Shown here in pieces: positions 5,554 to 12,309 of a stretch of 64,000 nt of DNA. The notes under the pieces were generated by a model. That model did not search any database, was not told the origin of the DNA, and worked only from the letters and a program-made list of their open reading frames with translations. The stretch lies in NCBI RefSeq assembly GCF_946221635.1, contig NZ_CAMIHB010000014.1, positions 1 through 64,000 of the forward strand. Reading direction: 5' to 3'. Positions within the stretch are counted from its first letter, which is position 1. The number at the start of each line of letters is the position of its first letter. The translations under genes were made by a program, and so were the position numbers. The DNA is from an uncultured Rhodoferax sp. (GTDB taxonomy: Bacteria > Pseudomonadota > Gammaproteobacteria > Burkholderiales > Burkholderiaceae_C).

Positions 5554-6530
5554 CGGTTCGCCCAATTCCATATCCAAGCGACACGCGAGCCAAGGGCTGG
5601 CGGTTTGAGCTGGACTACGAAAAGATTGAACAGTCTGATACGTGGTCACTCGCCGCCGAAGTGCCCATGGCCCAGCACTCGCTGTTGATGATGTGGTTCA
5701 TGGCCTGGACGCAAGTTCCATGCGGATCCCTGCCCAATGACACCGCAATCATCCGCGCCAAGTGCAAGGTGGCCCCCAAGCTTTGGCCGAGCCTGCAGCC
5801 CGTTCTGATGCGCGGCTGGTGGCTTGCCGAGGACGGACGCCTGTACCACGACACCATTGTTCTGCGCGTCCTCGAAATGCTGGAGCACAAGAACAAGGAA
5901 AAGACGCGGAAGGCCGCGTACCGGGCGCGGATGTCCGGTGGAGTCCCAGAGGTGTCCCACGGGACAGACACAGGACGGACGGTGGAGTCACATGGGAGTG
6001 ACGACACCGGAACCGGAACCGGAACCAGTATTAATACCTCTTCTACCTCACACACTATTGGTACTCATGCGACCGATGTGCGTGTGGATAACTCAGAAAA
6101 CCCAAAGCCAACCCCGGCAGGCCTGATCTGCAAAGCCCTGAAGGCTGCGGGCATGCCCAACGTCAGCCCCCAGCACCCCGAGCTGCTGGCCCTGATCGAA
6201 CGCGGGGTAACCGCCGAGACCTTCACCGATGCCGCGCAGAAGTCCGTAGCGAAGGGGAAGGACTTTGGCTACGCCCTGGGCATCGTGAAGAAGCAGCTAG
6301 CCGACGCTGCCGCCATTGGCCAACTGCCGGAGGCCAAGGCGCAACAAGCCGATCCGGATTCGCGTGTGGCCGTGGAAGCCGAAGGCAAGGCCAAGGGCTT
6401 GGGCGCATGGGACGCCGGTACCGAGCAATGGCACGTCTACAAGGCCCGTGTGCGCGGGACGCCGATTGAGGTGCCGACTGTGCGCAAGGGCGGTTTCGCA
6501 AGCATTGGCGCTGCCGTGGGGGCTGTATGA
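5550..6530 (+). CDS. Phage replication initiation protein, DUF1376-like
   Basis: TTG 5550 overlaps the previous stop (TTGA) and follows GGGGCAGGGGGA, giving 326 residues. The N-terminal ~110 residues have the DUF1376/YdaU look (W-R-F-E-L-D-Y ... L-L-M-M-W ... G-S-L-P-N-D ... W-x-x-L-x-x-V-L ... GRLYHDTI), a winged helix found in phage O-like replication proteins. Then come a basic helix (KNKEKTRKAAYRAR), a Ser/Thr/Gly-rich linker (TGTGTGTS) and a helical C-terminal domain. No helicase or loader gene is near, so host DnaB is probably recruited. Neighbouring RusA and NinB fit a replication/recombination module. Confidence 0.75.
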   Translation: MTVRPIPYPSDTRAKGWRFELDYEKIEQSDTWSLAAEVPMAQHSLLMMWFMAWTQVPCGSLPNDTAIIRAKCKVAPKLWPSLQPVLMRGWWLAEDGRLYHDTIVLRVLEMLEHKNKEKTRKAAYRARMSGGVPEVSHGTDTGRTVESHGSDDTGTGTGTSINTSSTSHTIGTHATDVRVDNSENPKPTPAGLICKALKAAGMPNVSPQHPELLALIERGVTAETFTDAAQKSVAKGKDFGYALGIVKKQLADAAAIGQLPEAKAQQADPDSRVAVEAEGKAKGLGAWDAGTEQWHVYKARVRGTPIEVPTVRKGGFASIGAAVGAV

Positions 6531-6811
6531 CCAAAGACCACGCCGCAACCTGCCTGCTACGCCACGGCCCCCTCACATTCCCGCAATTCGTGGAGATCAC
6601 CGGATGGACGGAGAAATCGGCCCGGTGGGTCATGGAGAAGCTGCTCGACCAGGGGATTGTCAACCGGAAGGGGACGCAAGGCTCCTACAGCAAGCTTCCG
6701 ACCTACGAACTCGCGTCATTGAGCACTGCAAGTGGATCGCAACTTGGGACAGGGACTATGCGGTCGAAGCCCTTAACCGATACCACGAGCTCATGCCGTG
6801 GCTGGAACTGA
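6527..6811 (+). CDS. Winged-helix phage protein, probably frameshifted
   Basis: ATG 6527 overlaps the previous stop (ATGA). The first ~57 residues are a winged helix (LTFPQFVEITGWTEKSARWV). After about residue 60 this frame degenerates (STASGSQLGTGTMRSKP) and stops at 6811. The -1 frame over the same bases is protein-like (VIEHCKWIATWDRDYAVEAL) and ends at 6825, exactly overlapping the RusA ATG at 6822, as at the other junctions. The intact gene therefore probably spans 6527-6825 with a shift at about 6680-6715. No canonical slippery heptamer is visible, so a mutation or sequence error is more likely than programmed frameshifting. Confidence 0.6.
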   Translation: MTKDHAATCLLRHGPLTFPQFVEITGWTEKSARWVMEKLLDQGIVNRKGTQGSYSKLPTYELASLSTASGSQLGTGTMRSKPLTDTTSSCRGWN

Positions 6812-6821
6812 GGCGCAAGCG

Positions 6822-7178
6822 ATGACCCAGCAAATCGAACTCACTTTGCCCTGGCCCCCCACAGTGAACACCTACTACCGGACGGTGAACGGCGCCATGC
6901 TGATCAGCGAGAGGGGCCGCAAGTACGCCAAGGCCGTGGCAGACCAAGTGCTGATCCAGCGCGGAGCCAAGCAGCTTGCTGGACGGCTGAATGTGCACAT
7001 CGTGGCCATGCCACCGGATCGCCGCAAGCGCGACTTGGACAACCTGTTCAAAGGCGTACTCGACAGCCTGACCAAGGCCGGGGTGTGGCTGGATGACAGC
7101 CAGATCGATGCGCTGGCCATTGAGCGCGGATCCATTGGCGGGATGCTCAAGGTGCGGGTGGTGGAGGTGATGGCGTGA
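6822..7178 (+). CDS. rusA: RusA-family Holliday junction resolvase
   Basis: 118 residues from ATG 6822 (later and better than 6798). RusA features are clear: N-terminal LPWPPTVNTYYR and the acidic core RRKRDLDNLFKGVLDSLTKA with GVWLDDSQID, containing the Asp residues that bind Mg2+. It resolves four-way junctions during phage recombination or before packaging. It is coupled to its neighbours by short overlaps, and NinB follows. Confidence 0.9.
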   Translation: MTQQIELTLPWPPTVNTYYRTVNGAMLISERGRKYAKAVADQVLIQRGAKQLAGRLNVHIVAMPPDRRKRDLDNLFKGVLDSLTKAGVWLDDSQIDALAIERGSIGGMLKVRVVEVMA

Positions 7179-7588
7179 AACAGGTTTTTGTAATGTCCCA
7201 CGACCTGGCCCGCCAGAACGCCATCAAGGCCGTGCAAGCCGCGCCTGATGGGTTCATGGTGCAGATTAGTGAGCCAAACCGAACGCTGGAGCAGAACGCC
7301 GCCCAATGGCCGTATCTGGAAGCCTTCAGCAAGCAGAAGCAACTCTGCATCAATGGGGAAATGGTCTGGGCCAGCCCTGACGACTGGAAAGACGTATTGA
7401 CCGCCTGCTGGAACGGGGAAATGCGCATGGCTGCCTTCGATGGCCGCGTGATCATGCTCCCGCAACGGACTAGCAAGCTGGGCAAGGGTGCATTCAGCAC
7501 CTGGATGGAGTACTTGGTTGCCATGGCCGCGCAGTGCGGGGTGGAGCCTGTGTACAAGTCCGAACCAAGAGAGCGGTACGCCGCTTAA
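7175..7588 (+). CDS. ninB: NinB-family recombination protein
   Basis: GTG 7175 overlaps the RusA stop and follows GGAGG; 137 residues. The sequence carries the NinB/Orf features R-T-L-E-Q-N-A-x-x-W-P and L-P-Q-R-T-S-K-L-G-K followed by a terminal helix (MEYLVAMAAQCGV). In lambda the homologue (Orf) helps load recombinase onto SSB-coated DNA. It pairs naturally with RusA. Confidence 0.9.
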   Translation: MKQVFVMSHDLARQNAIKAVQAAPDGFMVQISEPNRTLEQNAAQWPYLEAFSKQKQLCINGEMVWASPDDWKDVLTACWNGEMRMAAFDGRVIMLPQRTSKLGKGAFSTWMEYLVAMAAQCGVEPVYKSEPRERYAA

Positions 7589-7606
7589 CCAACCCAAGGA
7601 GCTACT

Positions 7607-8089
7607 GTGGAAACTTATATCGGAACCAAGATCATCAACGCCACGCCCATGACCCGGCTGGCCTACAACCAGCTGCGCGGCTGGCCCCTGCCTGCTGACG
7701 AGAACGGCGAAGACGCCGGTTTTCTGGTCGAGTACACCGACGGCGGAAAGCCTAACCTTGAAGGCTATGCGGGATATGTGAGCTGGTCCCCGGCTGAGCA
7801 GTTCGCTGGTGCCTACCGCGAAACTAACGGCCTGACCTTTGGCCTCGCCATCGAAGCGCTCAAGAAGGGCCACAAGGTGGCGCGTGTTGGCTGGAATGGC
7901 AAAGGTATGTGGCTGGTTCTGGTTGATGGCGCTAACTGGGGTATTGGTGGGCATGCGCCCTATGACATTCCCGGTGGAGAGCACATTACACACGCGCCAT
8001 TCATCGGCATGCGTACTGCTGACTGCAAGTTTGTCCCATGGCTGGCATCACAGACTGATGTGCTGGCCGAAGACTGGCAAGTCCTGTAA
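7607..8089 (+). CDS. Tad2-like (DUF2829) anti-Thoeris protein with N-terminal phage domain
   Basis: GTG 7607 after AAGGAGCTACT; 160 residues. Residues 76-160 match DUF2829, the Tad2 family: LTFGLAIEALKKGHKVARVG, W-N-G-K-G-M-W-L, P-F-I-G-M-R-T-A-D, VPWLASQTDVLAEDWQVL. Tad2 binds and sequesters the cyclic ADP-ribose-type signals made by Thoeris ThsB, blocking ThsA. Residues 1-70 (K-I-I-N-A-T-P-M-T-R-L-A-Y-N, GWPLPADENGEDAGFLVEY) form a separate domain often seen alone in phages. The gene lies in the early operon, the right time for defence evasion. Family match is strong; activity is inferred. Confidence 0.85.
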   Translation: METYIGTKIINATPMTRLAYNQLRGWPLPADENGEDAGFLVEYTDGGKPNLEGYAGYVSWSPAEQFAGAYRETNGLTFGLAIEALKKGHKVARVGWNGKGMWLVLVDGANWGIGGHAPYDIPGGEHITHAPFIGMRTADCKFVPWLASQTDVLAEDWQVL

Positions 8090-8094
8090 GGGCC

Positions 8095-8424
8095 GTGCAC
8101 TCCAAGAACAAGGCCCCCATGAGCACCACCGAGCGGGAATACGTCCGCTTGGTCAAGCTGCTCCCTTGCTCAGTCTGTGACTCAGGCGGTGGAGAGGGCG
8201 CACCCAGCGAGGCGCACGAGATCAAGCAGGGCCAATGGTTCACCACCATGGCTCTGTGCGAATCATGCCACCGGGGGCCAATGCTGGGGCTCCACGGCCA
8301 AAAGCGCATGTGGAGCATCAAGCGCATGGATGAGTTGGACGCCCTGGCGGTGACGATTCAGCGGCTGATGGTGGAGTTACAGGGGAAGCGGGTTATTCAT
8401 GAAACACATTCACATTTGGCTTAA
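8095..8424 (+). CDS. Zinc-binding HNH-like (Ref/NinG-type) phage protein
   Basis: About 109 residues from GTG 8095 (ATG 8119 is an alternative). Zinc-ligand pattern C-x2-C (CSVC), S-E-A-H-E and C-x2-C-H-R-G-P followed by G-L-H-G resembles the treble-clef HNH fold of P1 Ref and related phage nucleases, which act with RecA. Its placement after RusA and NinB suits a recombination nuclease. Catalytic activity cannot be judged. Confidence 0.6.
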   Translation: MHSKNKAPMSTTEREYVRLVKLLPCSVCDSGGGEGAPSEAHEIKQGQWFTTMALCESCHRGPMLGLHGQKRMWSIKRMDELDALAVTIQRLMVELQGKRVIHETHSHLA

Positions 8425-8434
8425 GGGGGGCGAT

Positions 8435-8845
8435 GTGATCCTGAAATACATCGAGCGGGAGTGCTGTATTGGATGTGGCGCAGCAAATCCTAAGCATTGG
8501 GCATTTCCTAGTATTTATCGCGGCGTTGTATCTCTTATGCCTGCATGTCAAACATGTGCAATGGTGGACGCGGCGCATAAAGAGGCTGACGAATTGGAGA
8601 TTCGCTACACAGAAATTGGTGTTGGGCCAGATCAAGACCAAGCCACGCACTACAACGGCAGTCGCTGCATATGCGGTGCAGTTTCATTGGCATTTAACTC
8701 GTACGCTCATTGCGTGAGGTGCTGGCGAGATGAGCGGATGCTTGGAAAGAAGAAGGCAGAACACAGATTGCTCAGACGACTACTTGCTGACCTCAGAAAG
8801 ACAGTGAGAGAAGTCAAAAAAACTGAACTTGAAGCAGTAATTTAA
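8435..8845 (+). CDS. Cysteine-rich zinc-ribbon phage protein
   Basis: GTG 8435 follows AAGGGGGGCG and comes after the previous stop; the upstream ATG (8399) would overlap it. The product (136 residues) has four CxxC-type knuckles (C-C-I-G-C-G, C-Q-T-C, C-I-C-G, C-V-R-C-W) and a basic helical C-terminus (KKKAEHRLLRRLLADLRKTV). The two knuckle pairs could bind one or two zinc ions and DNA or RNA. The AT content is higher than in its neighbours, suggesting separate acquisition. Confidence 0.6.
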   Translation: MILKYIERECCIGCGAANPKHWAFPSIYRGVVSLMPACQTCAMVDAAHKEADELEIRYTEIGVGPDQDQATHYNGSRCICGAVSLAFNSYAHCVRCWRDERMLGKKKAEHRLLRRLLADLRKTVREVKKTELEAVI

Positions 8846-8856
8846 AGGAGTAAGAA

Positions 8857-9108
8857 ATGGCAGCAAATCAATTGGCAAGTTTTGGCGATCAGCGCCGCTT
8901 AATTCTGGAAACCATACAAGAGCTTAAGAGTGGCTCTATGGATGTTGGGCGAGGCATGGCTATCGCCGCGAATATGAAGGTGCTGAATGACTCCGTTCAG
9001 GTGGAAATCAACGCCGCAAAGATGGCTATTGCAGCACGACAGGCTGGGCATGACTTCGGCGGGGTTGTGACCATGGGGCAGAAACTGATTAGCGCCCAAG
9101 CAGATTAA
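8857..9108 (+). CDS. Small hypothetical early phage protein
   Basis: Eighty-three residues, ATG 8857 after AAAGGAG. It is helical and Ala/Met-rich (GRGMAIAANMKVLNDSVQVE INAAKMAIAARQAG pattern), with no recognised motif. It resembles small proteins of unknown function in the late early-operon of many betaproteobacterial prophages. Confidence 0.65.
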   Translation: MAANQLASFGDQRRLILETIQELKSGSMDVGRGMAIAANMKVLNDSVQVEINAAKMAIAARQAGHDFGGVVTMGQKLISAQAD

Positions 9109-9159
9109 CCACCCTCCCGCCCGTACACCCACATAAACCGCCACTTACTCAGGGAAAGC

Positions 9160-9459
9160 ATGCTGAAGAAGGACAAGCCGGTCAAGCTCGCCAATCCGGT
9201 CAGCACCATGCGGCTGGTGTACGACTCCATCCTGAACGGCAATCACTCCGTAGAGGCTATCCGGGTGGACACCAAGAAGCTGCTTGGGCAAGTGAGAAGC
9301 GCAATCTACAACCTAAGCCACATCGGAATGATCAAGCCGGTGCGGGTGAATGGGCGCACGCACTGGTACTTGCCGGGTGATGTGCCGGCGGAGCCTATCA
9401 AGGCATCTGGCGTTTTTGCCAACTGCTCGTCAATCTTTATCGTGAGGGATGGCGTGTGA
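9160..9459 (+). CDS. Winged-helix phage protein
   Basis: Ninety-nine residues from ATG 9160 (AGGGAAAG upstream). The pattern V-Y-D-S-I-L-N-G-N-H-S-V-E-A-I, then LGQVRSAIYNLSHIGMIK, VRVNGRTHWYL is a winged helix with a recognition helix and wing. Its stop overlaps the next GTG (GTGA). As a regulator at the end of the early operon it could control the switch to late genes; the first late-type motif follows at 9623. Confidence 0.6.
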   Translation: MLKKDKPVKLANPVSTMRLVYDSILNGNHSVEAIRVDTKKLLGQVRSAIYNLSHIGMIKPVRVNGRTHWYLPGDVPAEPIKASGVFANCSSIFIVRDGV

Positions 9460-9620
9460 AAAACACTATTCGTACGGACAAAAAACCTACAGGTAGACCG
9501 CGCACGGAGCGACCAAACCGCGTGCAGTGGAGGCCAAAGAGCGAGAAGGCGCGGCGAAAGTTCTTCGAGCTGGGCGGCTCGCGGTGGCTGGATCGGATTA
9601 TGGAAGGGCTGACGGGATGA
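9456..9620 (+). CDS. Very small basic phage protein
   Basis: GTG 9456 overlaps the previous stop (GTGA) and opens a 54-residue frame ending at 9620. The product is strongly basic (MKNTIRTDKKPTGRPRTERP, then KSEKARRKFFELGG and RWLDRIMEGL) and resembles nucleic-acid-binding peptides. The exact overlap and sensible composition support a real gene. It is the last early gene before the intergenic region. Confidence 0.6.
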   Translation: MKNTIRTDKKPTGRPRTERPNRVQWRPKSEKARRKFFELGGSRWLDRIMEGLTG

Positions 9621-9622
9621 AG

Positions 9623-9644
9623 CCGCTTTACCAATTCGCACAAT
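9623..9644 (+). promoter_or_regulatory. Repeated late-region motif, copy 1
   Basis: CCGCTTTACC followed by AATTCGCACAAT. This is the first of four near-identical 22-bp elements, all in intergenic gaps ahead of late transcription units (others at 12256, 16500 and 26173). It lies just after the last early gene and about 380 bp upstream of the small terminase gene. The spacing does not fit sigma70; a phage late promoter or activator site is the best guess. Confidence 0.6.
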
Positions 9645-9854
9645 AGAACCACAGAGCGCATCAGACACGCCGAGTTTGATTGCAAAGTGATGACGCTCTG
9701 CAACCTATACGCCGCTCATTCCTGCAAATCCTAGCGGGAGCCACACGGCTAAATGTGGCTGACACTTTCGGGGGAGCCATTACCCCTCATAGGACAACGA
9801 TGGGAAGGGCAGAAGCGCAGCCGAGAGGTCAAGACCCTATGCGCTCCATTCATG

Positions 9855-9910
9855 AAGTAAGCCGCTTGTGTATCAATCCGTTGATGCAGCTAAAGGCAGG
9901 CGGCTTACTT
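9855..9910. other. Three-way-junction-like inverted repeat in the gap before the small terminase gene
   Basis: The 404-bp gap 9621-10024 has no convincing gene. AAGTAAGCCGC (9855-9865) pairs perfectly with GCGGCTTACTT (9900-9910) and encloses a second hairpin, ATCAA-TCCG-TTGAT (9872-9885). Upstream near 9738 AGCCACA pairs with TGTGGCT. A structured region just before the small terminase gene is where cos or pac sites usually lie; a non-coding RNA or riboregulator is the alternative. Confidence 0.5.
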
Positions 9911-10024
9911 GATGGTTAAGCAAAGAGACTTGAAAGCGCACGACGCCGTAGGGTCTAACTTTGTAGGATGGAGGAGCCTCTGCCACCATCAACTTATCAA
10001 CAGTGAACACCCGTAAGGACTCAC

Positions 10025-10498
10025 ATGAAAACAAAGGCCAAGCCCACAGGACGGCCCACCAAGTACAAGGACGAATACTCAGCGCAGGCTTTGAAGCTGT
10101 GCAAACTTGGCGCGACCGATAAAGAGCTGGCCTCGTTCTTCGAGGTGCATGTAGACACCATTGACGAATGGAAGCGGGTTTACCCCGCGTTTTCCGTGTC
10201 CTTAAAAGAGGGGAAGCTCGCCGCTGATGCTGAAGTGGCTAGCAAGCTCTTCCACCGAGCGACTGGTTACAGCCACAAGGCCGTCAAGATCGTTGCCGAC
10301 GCCAAGACCAAAGACGAGCATGTGGTTGAGTATGACGAGCACTATCCACCCGACACGACAGCCGCCATCTTCTGGCTGAAGAACCGACGCCCTGACCTGT
10401 GGCGGGACAAGATCGACCATGGGGTGGGTGGTATCAATGGCGGTGCGGTCGAGACTGTCACCCGCATTGAAATCGTGCCGATGCGCAACGACAAATGA
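10025..10498 (+). CDS. terS: Terminase small subunit
   Basis: 157 residues. The N-terminal basic segment (TGRPTKYKDEY) and helix-turn-helix (LGATDKELASFFEVHVDTID) are typical of TerS DNA-recognition domains; the middle (AASKLFHRATGYSH pattern) and AAIFWLKNRRPDLWRDK are conserved in many phage small terminases. It recognises the packaging site and loads the large subunit. Its stop overlaps the Ntn-hydrolase gene by ATGA. Confidence 0.88.
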   Translation: MKTKAKPTGRPTKYKDEYSAQALKLCKLGATDKELASFFEVHVDTIDEWKRVYPAFSVSLKEGKLAADAEVASKLFHRATGYSHKAVKIVADAKTKDEHVVEYDEHYPPDTTAAIFWLKNRRPDLWRDKIDHGVGGINGGAVETVTRIEIVPMRNDK

Positions 10499-10926
10499 CA
10501 ACAATTGCATGGGATGGCCGAACTCTTGCGGCAGATACTCGATGCTCTTGGGGTGGAACGCCGGTTGATGGCTCGCTGCGCAAAATCTTTGAGGCTATAC
10601 ACCCGCAAGGGCGTTTGCTCGTTGGGTGCTCTGGCATCGCAGAAGAGTGCAATGCCGTGTGGCTCTGGATGACTGGCAGGCGGGTGGAGCAGCCACAGGT
10701 TAGCGACTTCCGCATCATGGCCGTGGACGAAAGTGGATTCGTGTTTTGTGGCAGTAAGCCTGGATACTGGGCTGAAGTCGGGCGTCGGCCATGGGCAATT
10801 GGCAGCGGAACGGACTATGCACTTGGGGCTATGGCGGCAGGGAAGACATCAGCCGAGGCTGTCAAGATTGCATCGGTGCTCGATGTGAGTACCGGATGCG
10901 AAGTTGATGAGCTTTTCTTCCGATGA
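10495..10926 (+). CDS. HslV/proteasome-like Ntn hydrolase encoded between the terminase genes
   Basis: 143 residues starting MTTIAWDGRTLAADTR, the N-terminal pattern of HslV/proteasome beta subunits in which Thr2 becomes the nucleophile after Met removal. A Lys in GSLRKIF corresponds to the catalytic Lys33 region; LLVGCSGIAEECNAVWLWM and AIGSGTDYALGAMAAGKTSA match the conserved Gly-Ser-Gly and helix of the fold. Substrate and oligomeric state are unknown; a capsid-maturation protease is possible, since no other prohead protease is seen. ATGA overlaps couple it to both terminase genes. Confidence 0.75.
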   Translation: MTTIAWDGRTLAADTRCSWGGTPVDGSLRKIFEAIHPQGRLLVGCSGIAEECNAVWLWMTGRRVEQPQVSDFRIMAVDESGFVFCGSKPGYWAEVGRRPWAIGSGTDYALGAMAAGKTSAEAVKIASVLDVSTGCEVDELFFR

Positions 10927-12254
10927 CAACAGCGCAGATTGACATCCCCGACAAGCTAATCCCTGTATTTGACGGCCCCGCTGACGTTCGGGGCGCATAC
11001 GGTGGCCGGGGATCTGCAAAGACGCGCAGCTTCGCCACCATGATTCTGGTGCGCGGCTACCAGTACGGCATGAACGGCGTGAGCGGGCAAATGCTCTGCG
11101 CTCGCCAGTACATGAACAGCCTGGCTGATTCCTCCCTGGAAGAACTTAAGCGCTCCATTGAAGACCACCCGTTTCTGGCTGCTTACTACGATGTGGGCGA
11201 AACCTACATCAAGAGCCGGGACGGACGTATCTCCTTCGCCTTTGCTGGCCTAGACCGCAACATTGCGTCTATCAAGTCCAAGGGGCGCATCCTCATATGC
11301 TGGATTGACGAAGCTGAGCCTGTCACTGATTCGGCCTTCGATACGCTGATTCCTACGCTGCGGGAAGAGGGCGGCAAGGGCGTAGAGGCTTGGAACGCTG
11401 AATTGTGGGTGACATGGAACCCAAAGCGCAAGAAGGCCGCTGTAGAACGCCGATTCCGCTTCACGCAAGATCCGCTGGTCAAGGTGGTGCAACTCAATTG
11501 GCGCGATAACCCGAAGTTCCCCGCCAAGCTGGAGCGTGACCGCCTGAGAGACAAGGAAGAGAACGCAGACCAGTACGACCACATTTGGGAGGGGGATTAT
11601 GTGGGCGTGGTGGCCGGGGCCTACTTTGCCAAGCACATCACAGCAGCTAAGGCAGAGGGGCGCATCAGCAGGGTAGGACCTGACCCGCTCATGTCCTTCC
11701 GCGTGTTCTGCGACATTGGCGGCACAGGCGCAAGGGCTGACGCCTTCACCATGTGGGTATGCCAGTTCATCGGCAAAGAGCTTCGGGTGCTGAATCACTA
11801 CGAATCAGTAGGCCAGCCAGCCGCCACGCACTTCCAATGGCTGCGGGATGGTGGCTACACGGGAGCGAACTCCACCATCTGGCTACCGCATGACGGCGAC
11901 ACGCAGGACAAGGTGTTTGATGTGTCCTACAAGAAAGCCTTTGAAGGTGCTGGCTATCCGGTGGAAGTCGTGCCCAACCAGGGCAAGGGAGCGGCCATGC
12001 TGCGGGTCAAGTCTGCGCAGCGAGTCTTTCCGTCGATGTGGATCAACAAGGAAACCACCGAGGGCGGCATGGAGGCCGTCGGCTGGTATCACGAGAAACA
12101 GGACGAAAAGCGCGAGATTGGCCTGGGGCCAGAGCATGATTGGTCAAGCCACAGCGCAGACAGCTTCGGGCTGATGTGCGTGGTGTTTGAGTCGCAGGGC
12201 GCGGTGGTAGCAGCCAAGCCCATCAACTACGGCAGAAGCCGGTATGTAGCCTAA
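10923..12254 (+). CDS. terL: Terminase large subunit (packaging ATPase/nuclease)
   Basis: 443 residues, PBSX/terminase_3-like. Walker A is GGRGSAKT (about residues 30-37), Walker B is ILICWIDEAE, followed by a motif III-like region (LWVTWNPKRK). The C-terminal RNase H-like nuclease has its first Asp in VFCDIGGTGARADAF and further acidic residues in WLPHDGDTQDK and HDWSSHSADSF. It translocates DNA into proheads and cuts the concatemer. A repeated motif and hairpin separate it from the portal gene. Confidence 0.95.
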   Translation: MTTAQIDIPDKLIPVFDGPADVRGAYGGRGSAKTRSFATMILVRGYQYGMNGVSGQMLCARQYMNSLADSSLEELKRSIEDHPFLAAYYDVGETYIKSRDGRISFAFAGLDRNIASIKSKGRILICWIDEAEPVTDSAFDTLIPTLREEGGKGVEAWNAELWVTWNPKRKKAAVERRFRFTQDPLVKVVQLNWRDNPKFPAKLERDRLRDKEENADQYDHIWEGDYVGVVAGAYFAKHITAAKAEGRISRVGPDPLMSFRVFCDIGGTGARADAFTMWVCQFIGKELRVLNHYESVGQPAATHFQWLRDGGYTGANSTIWLPHDGDTQDKVFDVSYKKAFEGAGYPVEVVPNQGKGAAMLRVKSAQRVFPSMWINKETTEGGMEAVGWYHEKQDEKREIGLGPEHDWSSHSADSFGLMCVVFESQGAVVAAKPINYGRSRYVA

Positions 12255-12255
12255 C

Positions 12256-12276
12256 CCGCTTTACCAATATGGACAC
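12256..12276 (+). promoter_or_regulatory. Repeated late-region motif, copy 2
   Basis: CCGCTTTACC followed by AATATGGACAC, directly after the large terminase stop and 7 bp before the hairpin preceding the portal gene. It matches copies at 9623, 16500 and 26173. It probably starts the portal transcript. Confidence 0.6.
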
Positions 12277-12283
12277 TCCTCCC

Positions 12284-12304
12284 AACGCTGTGATAGCGCT
12301 GGAG
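12284..12304 (+). promoter_or_regulatory. Repeated pre-RBS hairpin, copy 1
   Basis: AACGCTGTGATAGCGCTGGAG: stem CGCT/AGCG around a GTGAT loop, directly followed by the GGAG ribosome binding site of the portal gene. Copies precede three other late genes (18970, 21647, 26229). One stem pair changes from T-A here to A-T at 26202. Confidence 0.6.
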
Positions 12305-12309
12305 AGGCC

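Noticed and set aside
6680..6715. Programmed -1 ribosomal frameshift
   Set aside because: No X-XXY-YYZ heptamer in the zero frame and no obvious downstream structure; a mutation or sequence error is simpler.
9680..9919. 79-codon ORF in the gap before the small terminase gene
   Set aside because: No ribosome binding site, poor composition, and it would cover the inverted repeats at 9855-9910.
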